Of a stretch of 64,000 bases of DNA, positions 45,518-64,000 are shown one piece after another. A program made the position numbers and the translations under genes. The notes below the pieces were generated by a model. That model had not been told where the DNA came from and did no database searches. It worked only from the letters and a program-made list of their open reading frames with translations. Positions within the stretch are counted from its first letter, which is position 1. The number at the start of each line of letters is the position of its first letter. Source of the stretch: CAIOYC01 sp965277345 (GTDB lineage: Bacteria; Pseudomonadota; Alphaproteobacteria; Caulobacterales; Caulobacteraceae); contig CBDICI010000002.1 of the NCBI GenBank assembly GCA_965277345.1, positions 62,001 to 126,000 of the forward strand, given 5' to 3'.

Positions 45518-45840
45518 AGACCTGTAACTTCGTCCTTGTGCGTGGGGAGCCTGCACCTTTCGGCCGGTCGACTCCGCGTCCTTCTTTTTGACCTCATCGG
45601 AGGCCGGGCGGCTTGAGACGCAAATAGCGGTTTTGGCCGGAACGCGCGCTTTGGGCGTTCCGGCGGGCACAGCCCAAGCGTCGAATTGTCTCCCGTGGCG
45701 GGCAAGGCCCGTCTCAGGAGCGGCGGCTGATACGCGCAAACCCCACGCGCGTCAAGGCGAGCGATGGCGCGCGCAATGGCCTCACGGTGGCCGCGCCCGC
45801 GCCGCGCCGGGGTCACATTCGCCCCGCCTGATCCCATATC
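45518..45840. promoter_or_regulatory. 323-bp divergent spacer between rpsL and the first TonB-like gene
   Basis: No gene is seen. One clear hairpin is present: CCGGAACG/CGTTCCGG (45637-45644 and 45656-45663, 11-base loop), in the likely rpsL leader. Promoters for both directions must lie here, but none is certain. Confidence 0.4.
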
Positions 45841-46569
45841 GTGGCTGTGGACCAGGACCAGATCGACAGGAGGCGCCGGGCGCGGCGGCGCGCGGGCCCC
45901 GCCGTGGCCGTCTCCATCGCCGTACACCTGGCGGTGTTCCTGGCCATCGGCCTGATCGTGCCGAAGCCCGCCTTCCAATTCATCCCGCCGGAAAAGCCGA
46001 TCACCTTGACGCTCCTGCCGCCGATGCCGCGTAGCCAGACCCATCGCGCGCGGACCGCGCAGGCGAGCGCACCGCCCGTCCCCCTGCCGAACCGGGTGAT
46101 CCAGCTGCCCCTGCCCCGCGTACACACATCCGCCGCACCGCCCCGGGCGGTGAAGCCCTCTCCCGTTCCGGCCCCGCCGGCGCCCGCACCGGGGACGCCC
46201 GCCGCCGGCAAGCCTGGAACCAGCGTGGCGCCGGGCCCCCTGCCCGCCGACGAAAGCCCGCGCGGGGTGCAGGCTCTGCTGCGCCGAAGCGTCGGCTGCG
46301 ATGTGGAGGACGCGGTTCAACTGACGCGCGAGGAGAAGGAGGCCTGCGCCAAGCGGTTCGGCGACATGGCGAAAAAGGCCTCGCCCTTCTCCGCCATCCC
46401 CGACGACAAGCGCGGCGCCTATTCGGTGCAGGCCGCCGCCGACGAGCGCCGCCGCGCCGCACGGGAAGGGCCGACCGGCCAGCCGGTGGTGGCCTGCGAC
46501 GGCCCCGGCTCCAACTTCGGCGTCGGCTGCCTGCCGGAGAGCGCCATCCACCACTTCAAGCAGCACTAG
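45841..46569 (+). CDS. TonB/TolA-like membrane protein with C-x15-C periplasmic motif (paralogue 1)
   Basis: This 242-residue protein has a basic N-terminus, then one TM helix (~21-40, AVAVSIAVHLAVFLAIGLIV) containing S25-IAV-H29. That is the SxxxH motif which TonB and TolA use to couple with their motor proteins. A Pro/Ala-rich stretch (~60-140) follows. The C-terminal part has C153-x15-C169 (CDVEDAVQLTREEKEAC) and a second Cys pair. There is no TonB C-terminal domain. The GTG start at 45841 is approximate; the ribosome-binding site is unclear. The next gene is a diverged copy. Confidence 0.7.
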   Translation: MAVDQDQIDRRRRARRRAGPAVAVSIAVHLAVFLAIGLIVPKPAFQFIPPEKPITLTLLPPMPRSQTHRARTAQASAPPVPLPNRVIQLPLPRVHTSAAPPRAVKPSPVPAPPAPAPGTPAAGKPGTSVAPGPLPADESPRGVQALLRRSVGCDVEDAVQLTREEKEACAKRFGDMAKKASPFSAIPDDKRGAYSVQAAADERRRAAREGPTGQPVVACDGPGSNFGVGCLPESAIHHFKQH

Positions 46570-46615
46570 CCGCTCTTCAGCCGCAACATGGTCGTGCATC
46601 CGACACGATCGGGCG

Positions 46616-47440
46616 GTGAACTTGGCCATGGCCGGGGCGGGGGCGGTTAGAGGCGGACCGGGCTGGCGGCGAACGGCGATCATCGCCGGTTCGGCGTTGG
46701 CGCATCTGCTTGTGCTGCTCGCGGTCGGCTTCATGGTCCCGAGGCCGGTGTTCAGAACCATCGCGCAGACGCCGACGCTGCAGCTTCGCTTGATCGCACA
46801 GCTTCGACGGCCGTTAGAGCCTTCCGCCCCTTCCCGTCCGGCGAACTCCACCGAGCCGCTGCAGGCCCACGTTCCGCCGCAGACGACCGCCGCGACGCCG
46901 TCCCCTATCGTGGCAGGGGCGCCGAAGACTTCACCGGCGCCGGCCGCGGACAATGGCGCAATTCACTTCTACGAGAGCGGCCCGCGCGACTGCGCGCGTG
47001 AAGACCTGATGCTGCTTTCACCGGAGGAGCGGATTCGCTGCGCCCCCAAACTCCAGACCGCGGACGGAACCGGCGGGCGACCCATCCCGCGCGACCGCGC
47101 CCCGCTCTCCGGTATCGACCCCCGCAAGCGCGAATATTTCGACGCCGCACAGCAGCGCTATCAGATGCTGAACCACCCGGAGTATGGCTTCACGCCAGGA
47201 CCCGGCACGTTAGGGCCTGACGGTCGGTCGCGCAGCACCCTCGTAGGCTCCATGATCGGTCCCGGGATTGGATGTGGAATGAAGTTTGGCCCTGGGGCCA
47301 ACAAGAAGGACAGGCGCAGCATGTCTGACCGGATCAAGCAGGATGGCTTAGCGAGTATCGACCTCGGACCACTCAAATGCGGCGTGAGCATACCCACCGG
47401 TTCCATGACGCCAGAGGTCGGCATAGCGAAGACGCCTTAA
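46616..47440 (+). CDS. TonB/TolA-like membrane protein with C-x15-C periplasmic motif (paralogue 2)
   Basis: This 274-residue protein has the same design as the gene before it. The TM helix (~20-42, TAIIAGSALAHLLVLLAVGF) holds S26-ALA-H30, followed by PRPVF like the paralogue's PKPAF. A Pro-rich linker follows, then C126-x15-C142 (CAREDLMLLSPEERIRC). Two more Cys lie near 225 and 261. The C-terminal half otherwise differs. The start is GTG at 46616 or ATG at 46628. Both genes face away from rpsL and converge with fhs. No function is known; a role in envelope energisation or anchoring is inference. Confidence 0.7.
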   Translation: MNLAMAGAGAVRGGPGWRRTAIIAGSALAHLLVLLAVGFMVPRPVFRTIAQTPTLQLRLIAQLRRPLEPSAPSRPANSTEPLQAHVPPQTTAATPSPIVAGAPKTSPAPAADNGAIHFYESGPRDCAREDLMLLSPEERIRCAPKLQTADGTGGRPIPRDRAPLSGIDPRKREYFDAAQQRYQMLNHPEYGFTPGPGTLGPDGRSRSTLVGSMIGPGIGCGMKFGPGANKKDRRSMSDRIKQDGLASIDLGPLKCGVSIPTGSMTPEVGIAKTP

Positions 47441-47450
47441 GGAATGAAGC

Positions 47451-49121
47451 TCAGCTCAGCCCCTCGATCCGGCCGTCCGGGGCGAGGCGGATGTGGTGGG
47501 CGGCGGGCGCCTTGGGCAGGCCCGGCATGGTCATGACCTCGCCGCAGATGGCCACCACGAAGCCCGCGCCGGCGGAGAGGCGCACCTCGCGCACCGGCAG
47601 GACGAAGCCCTCCGGCGCCCCGCGCAGGCTCTCGTCGGCGGAGAACGAATACGGCGTCTTGGCCATGCACACCGGCAGGCCGCCCCACCCCTCCGCCTCG
47701 AACCGCTTGAGGTCCCTGGCGGCGGGCGGGGACAATTGCACCGAGCCGGCGCGATAGATGCGCGTCGCCACCGTCTCGATCTTGGCCAGCAGCGGCCGAT
47801 CCAGCGGATAGAGCGGCGCGAACGCCGCCCCGCCCCCTTCCGCCAGCGCCACCACGTGGCGGGCCAGCGCCTCGGCCCCCTTGCCGCCCTCGGCCCAGTG
47901 GGTGCAGACGATGGCCTCGACGCCGAGACGGTTGCAATAGTCGCGAACCGCCTCATGCTCCTCGTCCATATCGCCGGCGAAGTGGTTGAGCGCCACCGCC
48001 ACGGGCAGGCCGTAGCCCTTGAGGTTCTCGATATGACGGCCGAGGTTGGCAAGGCCACTGGACAGGGCCGCCCTATCCGGCTGGCCGACAGCCTTGGCGT
48101 CGGCGCCGCCCTGGTATTTCAGCGCCCGCAGCGTGGCCACCACCACCGCCGCGTCGGGCGTGAGCCCCGCGGCGCGGCACTTGATGTCGAGGAACTTCTC
48201 CGCCCCTAGGTCAGCGCCGAACCCGGCCTCGGTGATGCAGAACTCGCCGAGCCCCAGGGCGGCGCGGGTGGCGATCACCGAGTTGCAGCCGTGGGCGATG
48301 TTGGCGAAGGGACCGCCATGGACCAGCACGGCGGAGCCCTCGATCGTCTGGGCGAGGTTCGGCTGGATCGCCTCCTTCAACAGCACCGCCATGGCGCCGG
48401 CCGCACCGAGATCGCCCGCCGTCACCGGCTTGCCGTCTCGTGTGCGCGCCACCACGATGGCGGCCAGACGCCGTTCCAGATCGGCCAGGTCCGAGGCCAG
48501 GCAGAGGATGGCCATCACCTCCGACGCCACGGTGATGTCGAAGCCGGATTCGCGCGGCGCGCCGTTGGCGCCCTCACCAAGGCTGGTCACTACCTGGCGC
48601 AGCGCCCGGTCGTTCACGTCCAGCACCCGGCGCCACACGATACGGCGCGGATCGATCTCCAGCGCGTTGCCCCAATAAAGGTGGTTGTCCAGCAGGGCCG
48701 AGAGCAGGTTGTGGGCCGTGGTGATGGCGTGGAAATCGCCGGTGAAGTGCAGGTTGATCGCCTCCATGGGCAGGACTTGCGCATAGCCGCCGCCGGTGGC
48801 GCCGCCCTTGCGCCCGAACACCGGGCCGAGCGAGGGCTCTCGCAAGGCGATCACCGCCCGGCGTCCGATGCGGTTCAGGGCATCGCCGAGGCCGATGGTG
48901 GTGGTGGTCTTGCCCTCGCCCGGCGGGGTCGGGTTGATGGCGGTGACCAGAATCAGCCTGCCTGTCGGGTGGGCGCGCAGGCTCTCCACATAGGCCATGT
49001 CGAGCTTGGCCAGGTGGCGGCCGTGGGGGATCAGCGCATCGGAGGGAATATCGGCCCGCGCGGCGATCTCGGCGATGGGCTTCAGGACGGCCGCTTGGGC
49101 GATCTCGATATCGGTGCTCAT
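47451..49121 (-). CDS. fhs: formate-tetrahydrofolate ligase
   Basis: This 556-residue enzyme makes 10-formyl-THF from formate, ATP and THF. Signatures are the P-loop TPPGEGKTTTTIGLGDALN (ATP site) and LREPSLGPVFGRKGGATGGG. FGADLGAEKFLDIKCRAAGL and TRIYRAGSVQLSPPA are typical. I chose the ATG at 49119-49121 (MSTDIEIAQAA). It feeds purine and fMet formylation. It converges with the TonB-like pair. Confidence 0.96.
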   Translation of the reverse strand: MSTDIEIAQAAVLKPIAEIAARADIPSDALIPHGRHLAKLDMAYVESLRAHPTGRLILVTAINPTPPGEGKTTTTIGLGDALNRIGRRAVIALREPSLGPVFGRKGGATGGGYAQVLPMEAINLHFTGDFHAITTAHNLLSALLDNHLYWGNALEIDPRRIVWRRVLDVNDRALRQVVTSLGEGANGAPRESGFDITVASEVMAILCLASDLADLERRLAAIVVARTRDGKPVTAGDLGAAGAMAVLLKEAIQPNLAQTIEGSAVLVHGGPFANIAHGCNSVIATRAALGLGEFCITEAGFGADLGAEKFLDIKCRAAGLTPDAAVVVATLRALKYQGGADAKAVGQPDRAALSSGLANLGRHIENLKGYGLPVAVALNHFAGDMDEEHEAVRDYCNRLGVEAIVCTHWAEGGKGAEALARHVVALAEGGGAAFAPLYPLDRPLLAKIETVATRIYRAGSVQLSPPAARDLKRFEAEGWGGLPVCMAKTPYSFSADESLRGAPEGFVLPVREVRLSAGAGFVVAICGEVMTMPGLPKAPAAHHIRLAPDGRIEGLS

Positions 49122-49165
49122 GGTGCAGGTGTGCCGCGCCCGGGCGTAGGCGCGCAAGTGCGCTT

Positions 49166-50356
49166 CTACGCCGCGCCGGTGGTCAGATAGCGCCGGATAG
49201 CCTCCACCGCCCGGTGTGTCATGGGCAAGGCCGCATAGTCGATGGCGCTCGGCTGGGACGAGAACTTGGCGATGACGATGCGGTTGGCGCGGTCCACGAA
49301 CAGGTTCTGGCCGTGGATGCCCATGGCGAACATCAACGGCGGCGCATCATCGACGCCGTACCAGCCGCTGCGATAGCGCAGGCTGGAGCCGGCGAAGCCG
49401 AAAATCTGGCCCCACTGGCCTTCGGCCCAGGCCTGATGATCGCCCCCGGTGGCGATGTCTTCGATCACCGCCGGGGGGATGACCTCGGCGCCGTTACGGC
49501 AGCCGTGGTCCAGGATAAGCTGGCCAAGGCGGGCGAAGTCGCGGACGGTGGCGCATAAGCCGCCGGTGCAGCGGGCCGCGCCCTGGCTGTCGGTGGTGAT
49601 ATAGGCGGCCGTTTCCGCACCCATCGGCGCCCATAACTGCCGGGTGATCAGCGACGCCACGCTCTCGCCGGTCGCCCGCTCCATCGCCCAGCCGAGCAGA
49701 TCGGTATTGGCTGACGTATAGTAGAACGGCCCGCCGTGCGCTGCCGGTTCACCCTTGAGGCTACGGAAGAAGCCGTGCAGATCGCCGCTCGGCAGGCCGG
49801 GCGCGGGCGGGTCCCAGCCGGCCGCGACAGAGTAGGCCAGGCTCTGCGCCTCGCTCAGCACCACGCCGCTGCGCATATCCAGCAATTGGCGCAGGGACAC
49901 GTCGCGATAGACGGTGTCGGCCAGTTCCGGGAGGCAAGTCGCCACCGTAGCGTCCAGACTCAGTCGGCCCTGATGCGCCAACATGCCCGCAACCAGCCCC
50001 ACCACCGCCTTGGTGGCGGACATGAGGATGTGTGGGGTATCCGTCATCATCCCATGGGCATAGGCTTCGTGGACGATCCGGCCGTCCTGCAGGATGACGA
50101 TGGCGTCGGTCGATGTCGCCGCCAGCACGGCCTCTAAGCTCAGCGCGCCATCCGCGCCCGGGAGCCGGAAAGCGTCGAAAGACACCGGCGCGGCAGGCAG
50201 CGGCATGGGCGTGCCAGCCCCTTTCGCCACTTCGGCCACCGGTAGGACGTCGCGGATGTGATGGAACGCCCAGTGGTTGAACGGTGGCAGACGCCAATTC
50301 GACAGATTGGCGGATTGGGGCTGCGGTTCGGAGGCGACGGACATGGGCGCACTCAT
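49166..50356 (-). CDS. beta-lactamase-fold serine hydrolase (6-aminohexanoate-dimer-hydrolase-like)
   Basis: This 396-residue class C beta-lactamase/DD-peptidase-fold enzyme has the SxxK motif MSATKAVVG (near 130). The Tyr element is FYYTSANTDLLGWAMER and the third motif GIHGQNLFVDR. The N-terminal NWRLPPFNHWAFHHIRDVLP is characteristic of the NylB-like amide hydrolase group rather than of true beta-lactamases. There is no signal peptide, so it is cytoplasmic. Resistance function should not be assumed. Start choice 50354-50356 (MSAPMSVASE) or 50342-50344. It is preceded by the rpoC terminator. Confidence 0.8.
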   Translation of the reverse strand: MSAPMSVASEPQPQSANLSNWRLPPFNHWAFHHIRDVLPVAEVAKGAGTPMPLPAAPVSFDAFRLPGADGALSLEAVLAATSTDAIVILQDGRIVHEAYAHGMMTDTPHILMSATKAVVGLVAGMLAHQGRLSLDATVATCLPELADTVYRDVSLRQLLDMRSGVVLSEAQSLAYSVAAGWDPPAPGLPSGDLHGFFRSLKGEPAAHGGPFYYTSANTDLLGWAMERATGESVASLITRQLWAPMGAETAAYITTDSQGAARCTGGLCATVRDFARLGQLILDHGCRNGAEVIPPAVIEDIATGGDHQAWAEGQWGQIFGFAGSSLRYRSGWYGVDDAPPLMFAMGIHGQNLFVDRANRIVIAKFSSQPSAIDYAALPMTHRAVEAIRRYLTTGAA

Positions 50357-50383
50357 GGGTCTTTGAGAAGGTTGTAAACCAAA

Positions 50384-50407
50384 CGGCCCGGGATCGCTCC
50401 CGGGCCG
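50384..50407 (-). terminator. rho-independent terminator of rpoC
   Basis: There is a perfect 10-bp stem CGGCCCGGGA/TCCCGGGCCG with a 4-base loop. On the minus strand it is followed by TTTGGTTT. It lies 27 bases after the rpoC stop. Confidence 0.85.
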
Positions 50408-50434
50408 CAAGGGTTCTGAGCTAAGCGACCCGCC

Positions 50435-54646
<4,212 letters not shown>

Positions 54647-54689
54647 CTCGGTTCCTTCTGCGGGATCGGTCCCGCCTCAAATTCCAAAC

Positions 54690-54790
54690 TGTCATCCCGG
54701 CCGAAGCGAAGCGGAGAGCCGGGACCCCGATGCAGGTTCTTTCTGCGGCTCGGGTCCCGGATCGGCCCTGGCGGACCCGCCGGGATGACA
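54690..54790. repeat. TGTCATCCCGG-type palindromic repeat in the rpoB-rpoC spacer
   Basis: The ends are TGTCATCCCGG (54690-54700) and CCGGGATGACA (54780-54790), perfect complements, with further internal stems. This GTCATCCCGG family is a common dispersed repeat in alphaproteobacteria (from memory). It sits inside an operon, between two subunits needed in equal amounts. Confidence 0.7.
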
Positions 54791-54812
54791 ACGAAGTGGG
54801 GTCGAGTGCTCT

Positions 54813-58883
<4,071 letters not shown>

Positions 58884-59219
58884 CGATGGTTCCCTGCGCG
58901 TCAGCGAAGCCGTGGGAGGCCCCGTTGAACCCGGAGACTTTCCGGGCGTTGATCGGTCCTGCGTCACCCTTCGTCGCTCCGGGGAGCGGCGGACGCGGGA
59001 GCCTCCAGAACGTGGGAGGCGCTTCCTCGCAGGGCCCAAGGGCGGTGGCCAAGCCTCGAAGCATACACGCGCGAAAAGACCGGCTATCCACCCGAGAATC
59101 GCGTCGGGAGAGAATCGGCTTTTTCGCGAGAGCGGGGATATAGGCGAACCGCAGGCGGATGGGAAGGGGGTTTCAACAAAACCCCGGACGCGACGTTCAG
59201 GCCAACTCTGGCGCGGACC
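58884..59219 (-). promoter_or_regulatory. 336-bp dnaE-rpoB spacer, rpoB promoter region
   Basis: No gene is seen. A hairpin GGGGTTT-CAACA-AAACCCC (59167-59185) just after the dnaE stop may end dnaE transcription. Two GANTC sites (GAATC at 59096-59100 and 59112-59116), the CcrM methylation sequence, lie in the likely rpoB promoter region. No -35/-10 pair is convincing. Confidence 0.45.
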
Positions 59220-62660
<3,441 letters not shown>

Positions 62661-62687
62661 TACCTCCGAGGCGTCATGGGCGAATCG

Positions 62688-62777
62688 TCAGCCCACTATC
62701 TGAGCCGCCATCGCCACCATCCAGACCAACCCGCCCACCGACGCAAGCGCCATACCATCCCGCATCAACCGGACCAT
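62688..62777 (-). CDS. sidA: SidA-like SOS-induced cell-division inhibitor (29-residue membrane peptide)
   Basis: This 29-codon ORF starts MVRLMRDGMA and has a single TM helix over residues ~9-28 (ALASVGGLVWMVAMAAQ). An ideal GGAGG (62785-62789) precedes its ATG by seven bases. In Caulobacter crescentus, SidA is a 29-residue inner-membrane peptide induced by LexA release; it binds FtsW/FtsN and stops division. As I recall it lies beside dnaE there. Length, topology, position and the LexA-like promoter all fit. I could not compare sequences directly. Translation could also couple to dnaE, 27 bases downstream. Confidence 0.75.
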   Translation of the reverse strand: MVRLMRDGMALASVGGLVWMVAMAAQIVG

Positions 62778-62791
62778 CGCCGCGCCTCCAT

Positions 62792-62849
62792 GTTGCCATT
62801 CTGTTCCCGCTTCTATATTCGCCTTTTGTTCTTGTAAAGCCCCCCGTTC
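62792..62849 (-). promoter_or_regulatory. sidA/dnaE promoter with two degenerate LexA sites
   Basis: On the minus strand -35 CTTTAC (62834-62839) and -10 TATAGA (62812-62817) are 16 bases apart. GAAC-N7-GAAT (62817-62831) fills the spacer, a 7/8 match to the LexA box. A second 7/8 match, GAAC-N7-CAAC (62792-62806), covers the likely start site. Distance to the sidA ATG from the -10 is 34 bases. Confidence 0.65.
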
Positions 62850-62958
62850 TTCCCCAATCTTCGCGGGTCGCGCTTCGGTGACGAAACAGAGCCCGTTACC
62901 TCGCATCCAGGGTGTGCTAGACAGGCGTGGCTTAGCCATCACGCAGGACACCCCCGCC

Positions 62959-63522
62959 ATGAAACGCCTCCTCCTCGGCATCGCCGCCGCCGCCATGATC
63001 GCCGCGCCCGCCATGGCCGCGCTGCAACCGGGGGCCAAGGCGCCCGACTTCACCCTGCCCGCCGCGCTGGCCGGCAAGGACTTCACCTTCGATCTGGCCT
63101 CGGCGCTGCAGAAGGGGCCGGCCGTGGTCTATTTCTACCCCAAGGCCTTCACCTCGGGCTGCTCGGCCGAGGCGCACGAGTTCGCCGAAAACATGGATAA
63201 CTTCAAGGCCATGGGCGCCAGCGTCATCGGCGTATCGGGCGACAATATCGCCGCGCTGGAGAAGTTCTCCACCGCCAGTTGCGGCTCCAAGTTCCCGGTC
63301 GCCGCCGATCCCAAGGGCGACGTGATCGCCAAGTACGACGTTTCGCTGAAGATGCCGGGCGCCGGCCTGATGCTGAAGATGGACCATCCGTCGGACCGCA
63401 CCTCGTTCCTCGTGGCGCCGGACGGCACGGTGCTGGCCACCTATTCGGCGATGGACGCCTCCAAGCACGTCTCCACCATGCTGGCGGCCCTGAAGACCTG
63501 GCGCGAGACGCACAAGGCTTAG
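62959..63522 (+). CDS. periplasmic peroxiredoxin (AhpC/TSA-BCP type)
   Basis: This 187-residue thiol peroxidase has a signal peptide (MKRLLLGIAAAAMIAAPAMA). The peroxidatic Cys68 lies in PKAFTSGCSAEAHEF; the usual TPGC is changed to TSGC. A second Cys108 (STASCGSKFP) could be the resolving residue. GVSGDNIAALEKF and FLVAPDGTVLATY are family-like. The ATG at 62959 is chosen because it begins the signal. It is divergent from sidA. Confidence 0.85.
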   Translation: MKRLLLGIAAAAMIAAPAMAALQPGAKAPDFTLPAALAGKDFTFDLASALQKGPAVVYFYPKAFTSGCSAEAHEFAENMDNFKAMGASVIGVSGDNIAALEKFSTASCGSKFPVAADPKGDVIAKYDVSLKMPGAGLMLKMDHPSDRTSFLVAPDGTVLATYSAMDASKHVSTMLAALKTWRETHKA

Positions 63523-63634
63523 GGCTTTCTAGATATGGAGGCAGGGCCGTGCTTGACCCGGCCACATGGCTGCTGAACGCATTCGGCTGCTTCGTTCTCG
63601 GTTGGGCCCAAGCACGACTCGTTTTGAGCGACGT

Positions 63635-64000
63635 CTACCCCTGTTCAACCAGGCTGCCGTCCTTGAGGGCGAAGACGCGGTCCATGTGGCCGGCCAGCGC
63701 CATGTTGTGCGTGGCGATCAGGCAAGCCACATCCTGATGCCGGACCAGGTCGAACAGGCTTTGGAACACGTGCGAGGACGTGGCCGGGTCGAGATTGCCC
63801 GTGGGCTCGTCGGCCAGGATCAGCCGCGGCCTGTTGGCCAAGGCGCGGGCGATGGCCACGCGCTGTTGCTCACCGCCGGAGAGCTGGGCGGGCTGGTGTT
63901 GCAGCCGTTCGGCGAGACCAAGCTCAGTGAGAAGCGCCCTGGCCCGCTGGCGCGCCGCGGCCTTGCCGAGACCGGCGATTTCGATGGGCAGGGCCACATT
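63635..64000 (-). CDS. lolD: lipoprotein-releasing ABC transporter ATPase LolD-like (partial, 5' end outside window)
   Basis: The C-terminal 121 residues of an ABC ATPase are present, reading into the window edge. The signature LSGGEQQRVAIARAL, Walker B LILADEPTGNLDPAT and the switch His ATHNMALAGHMDRV are seen. The pattern ALPIEIAGLGK before them matches LolD of the MacB/LolD group. LolD powers lipoprotein release from the inner membrane with LolC/E. The dnaE neighbourhood is consistent with the usual lolE-lolD-dnaE order; the partner genes should lie beyond 64,000. Confidence 0.85.
   Translation of the reverse strand, partial: NVALPIEIAGLGKAAARQRARALLTELGLAERLQHQPAQLSGGEQQRVAIARALANRPRLILADEPTGNLDPATSSHVFQSLFDLVRHQDVACLIATHNMALAGHMDRVFALKDGSLVEQG

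Noticed and set aside
49166..50356. Antibiotic beta-lactamase
   Set aside because: The fold is right, but the N-terminus fits NylB-like amide hydrolases and there is no export signal.
63523..63634. Small ORF between the peroxiredoxin and lolD
   Set aside because: 112 bases with no ribosome-binding site or conserved-looking product.

Overview
The window is high-GC DNA (about 65-68% G+C by eye) from an alphaproteobacterium, almost certainly a member of the Caulobacteraceae but not Caulobacter crescentus itself. The evidence is a clear PopZ polar organiser, LexA boxes of the alphaproteobacterial type (GTTC-N7-GTTC), a tRNA-His without an encoded G-1 but with G1:U72 and A73, valS-popZ-tolC-methyltransferase synteny, and a 29-codon membrane-peptide gene directly upstream of dnaE that fits SidA, the SOS cell-division inhibitor known from Caulobacter. 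Nearly everything is chromosomal housekeeping. There is no prophage, conjugative element, CRISPR array or intact insertion sequence.

Layout, left to right. 1-8.4 kb: a glycine-zipper envelope protein, an acyl-CoA synthetase, an orphan Phd-type antitoxin fragment, then tolC, popZ and valS with an isoaspartyl-methyltransferase-like gene. 8.5-14.3 kb: tRNA-Cys, a type III restriction-modification pair (res, mod) and SOS-controlled recA. 14.3-22.5 kb: ETF-ubiquinone oxidoreductase, uracil-DNA glycosylase, lytic transglycosylase, a radical-SAM (photolyase-like) gene with its own LexA box, acyl-CoA dehydrogenase and a ThiO-like flavoenzyme. 22.7-25.5 kb: tRNA-His, the exbB-exbD-tonB operon and tRNA-Phe. 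25.7-31.6 kb: a tightly overlapping leftward operon, murA-DUF2948-hisD-UPF0262-phosphatase-maf-rng-yacG. 31.6-37 kb: SPOR-nagZ-scpA-scpB, then dgt divergent from erpA. 37-40.9 kb: alpha/beta hydrolase, xthA, small hypotheticals and a GT2-GtrA glycosyltransferase. 40.9-45.5 kb: the str operon rpsL-rpsG-fusA-tuf, interrupted by a lower-GC 91-residue ORF. 45.8-50.4 kb: two tandem TonB/TolA-like membrane proteins, fhs and a serine hydrolase. 50.4-62.8 kb: sidA-like-dnaE-rpoB-rpoC, all leftward. 62.9-64 kb: a periplasmic peroxiredoxin and the 3' part of lolD.

Themes. Three LexA-type sites mark a small SOS set: recA, the radical-SAM gene (with an apparently leaderless promoter) and sidA/dnaE. Translation and transcription genes (rpsL, rpsG, fusA, tuf, rpoB, rpoC) share the right half with the replicative polymerase, in an arrangement where rpoB follows dnaE rather than rplJ-rplL. 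Palindromic intergenic repeats are common and some sit inside operons (between scpA and scpB, and between rpoB and rpoC). MurA carries Asp in place of the fosfomycin-target Cys. The best candidates for something undescribed are the small ORF wedged between rpsL and rpsG, the sidA-like gene with two degenerate LexA sites, and the tandem SxxxH membrane proteins with a conserved C-x15-C periplasmic motif. All calls come from reading the sequence; no database search was possible.
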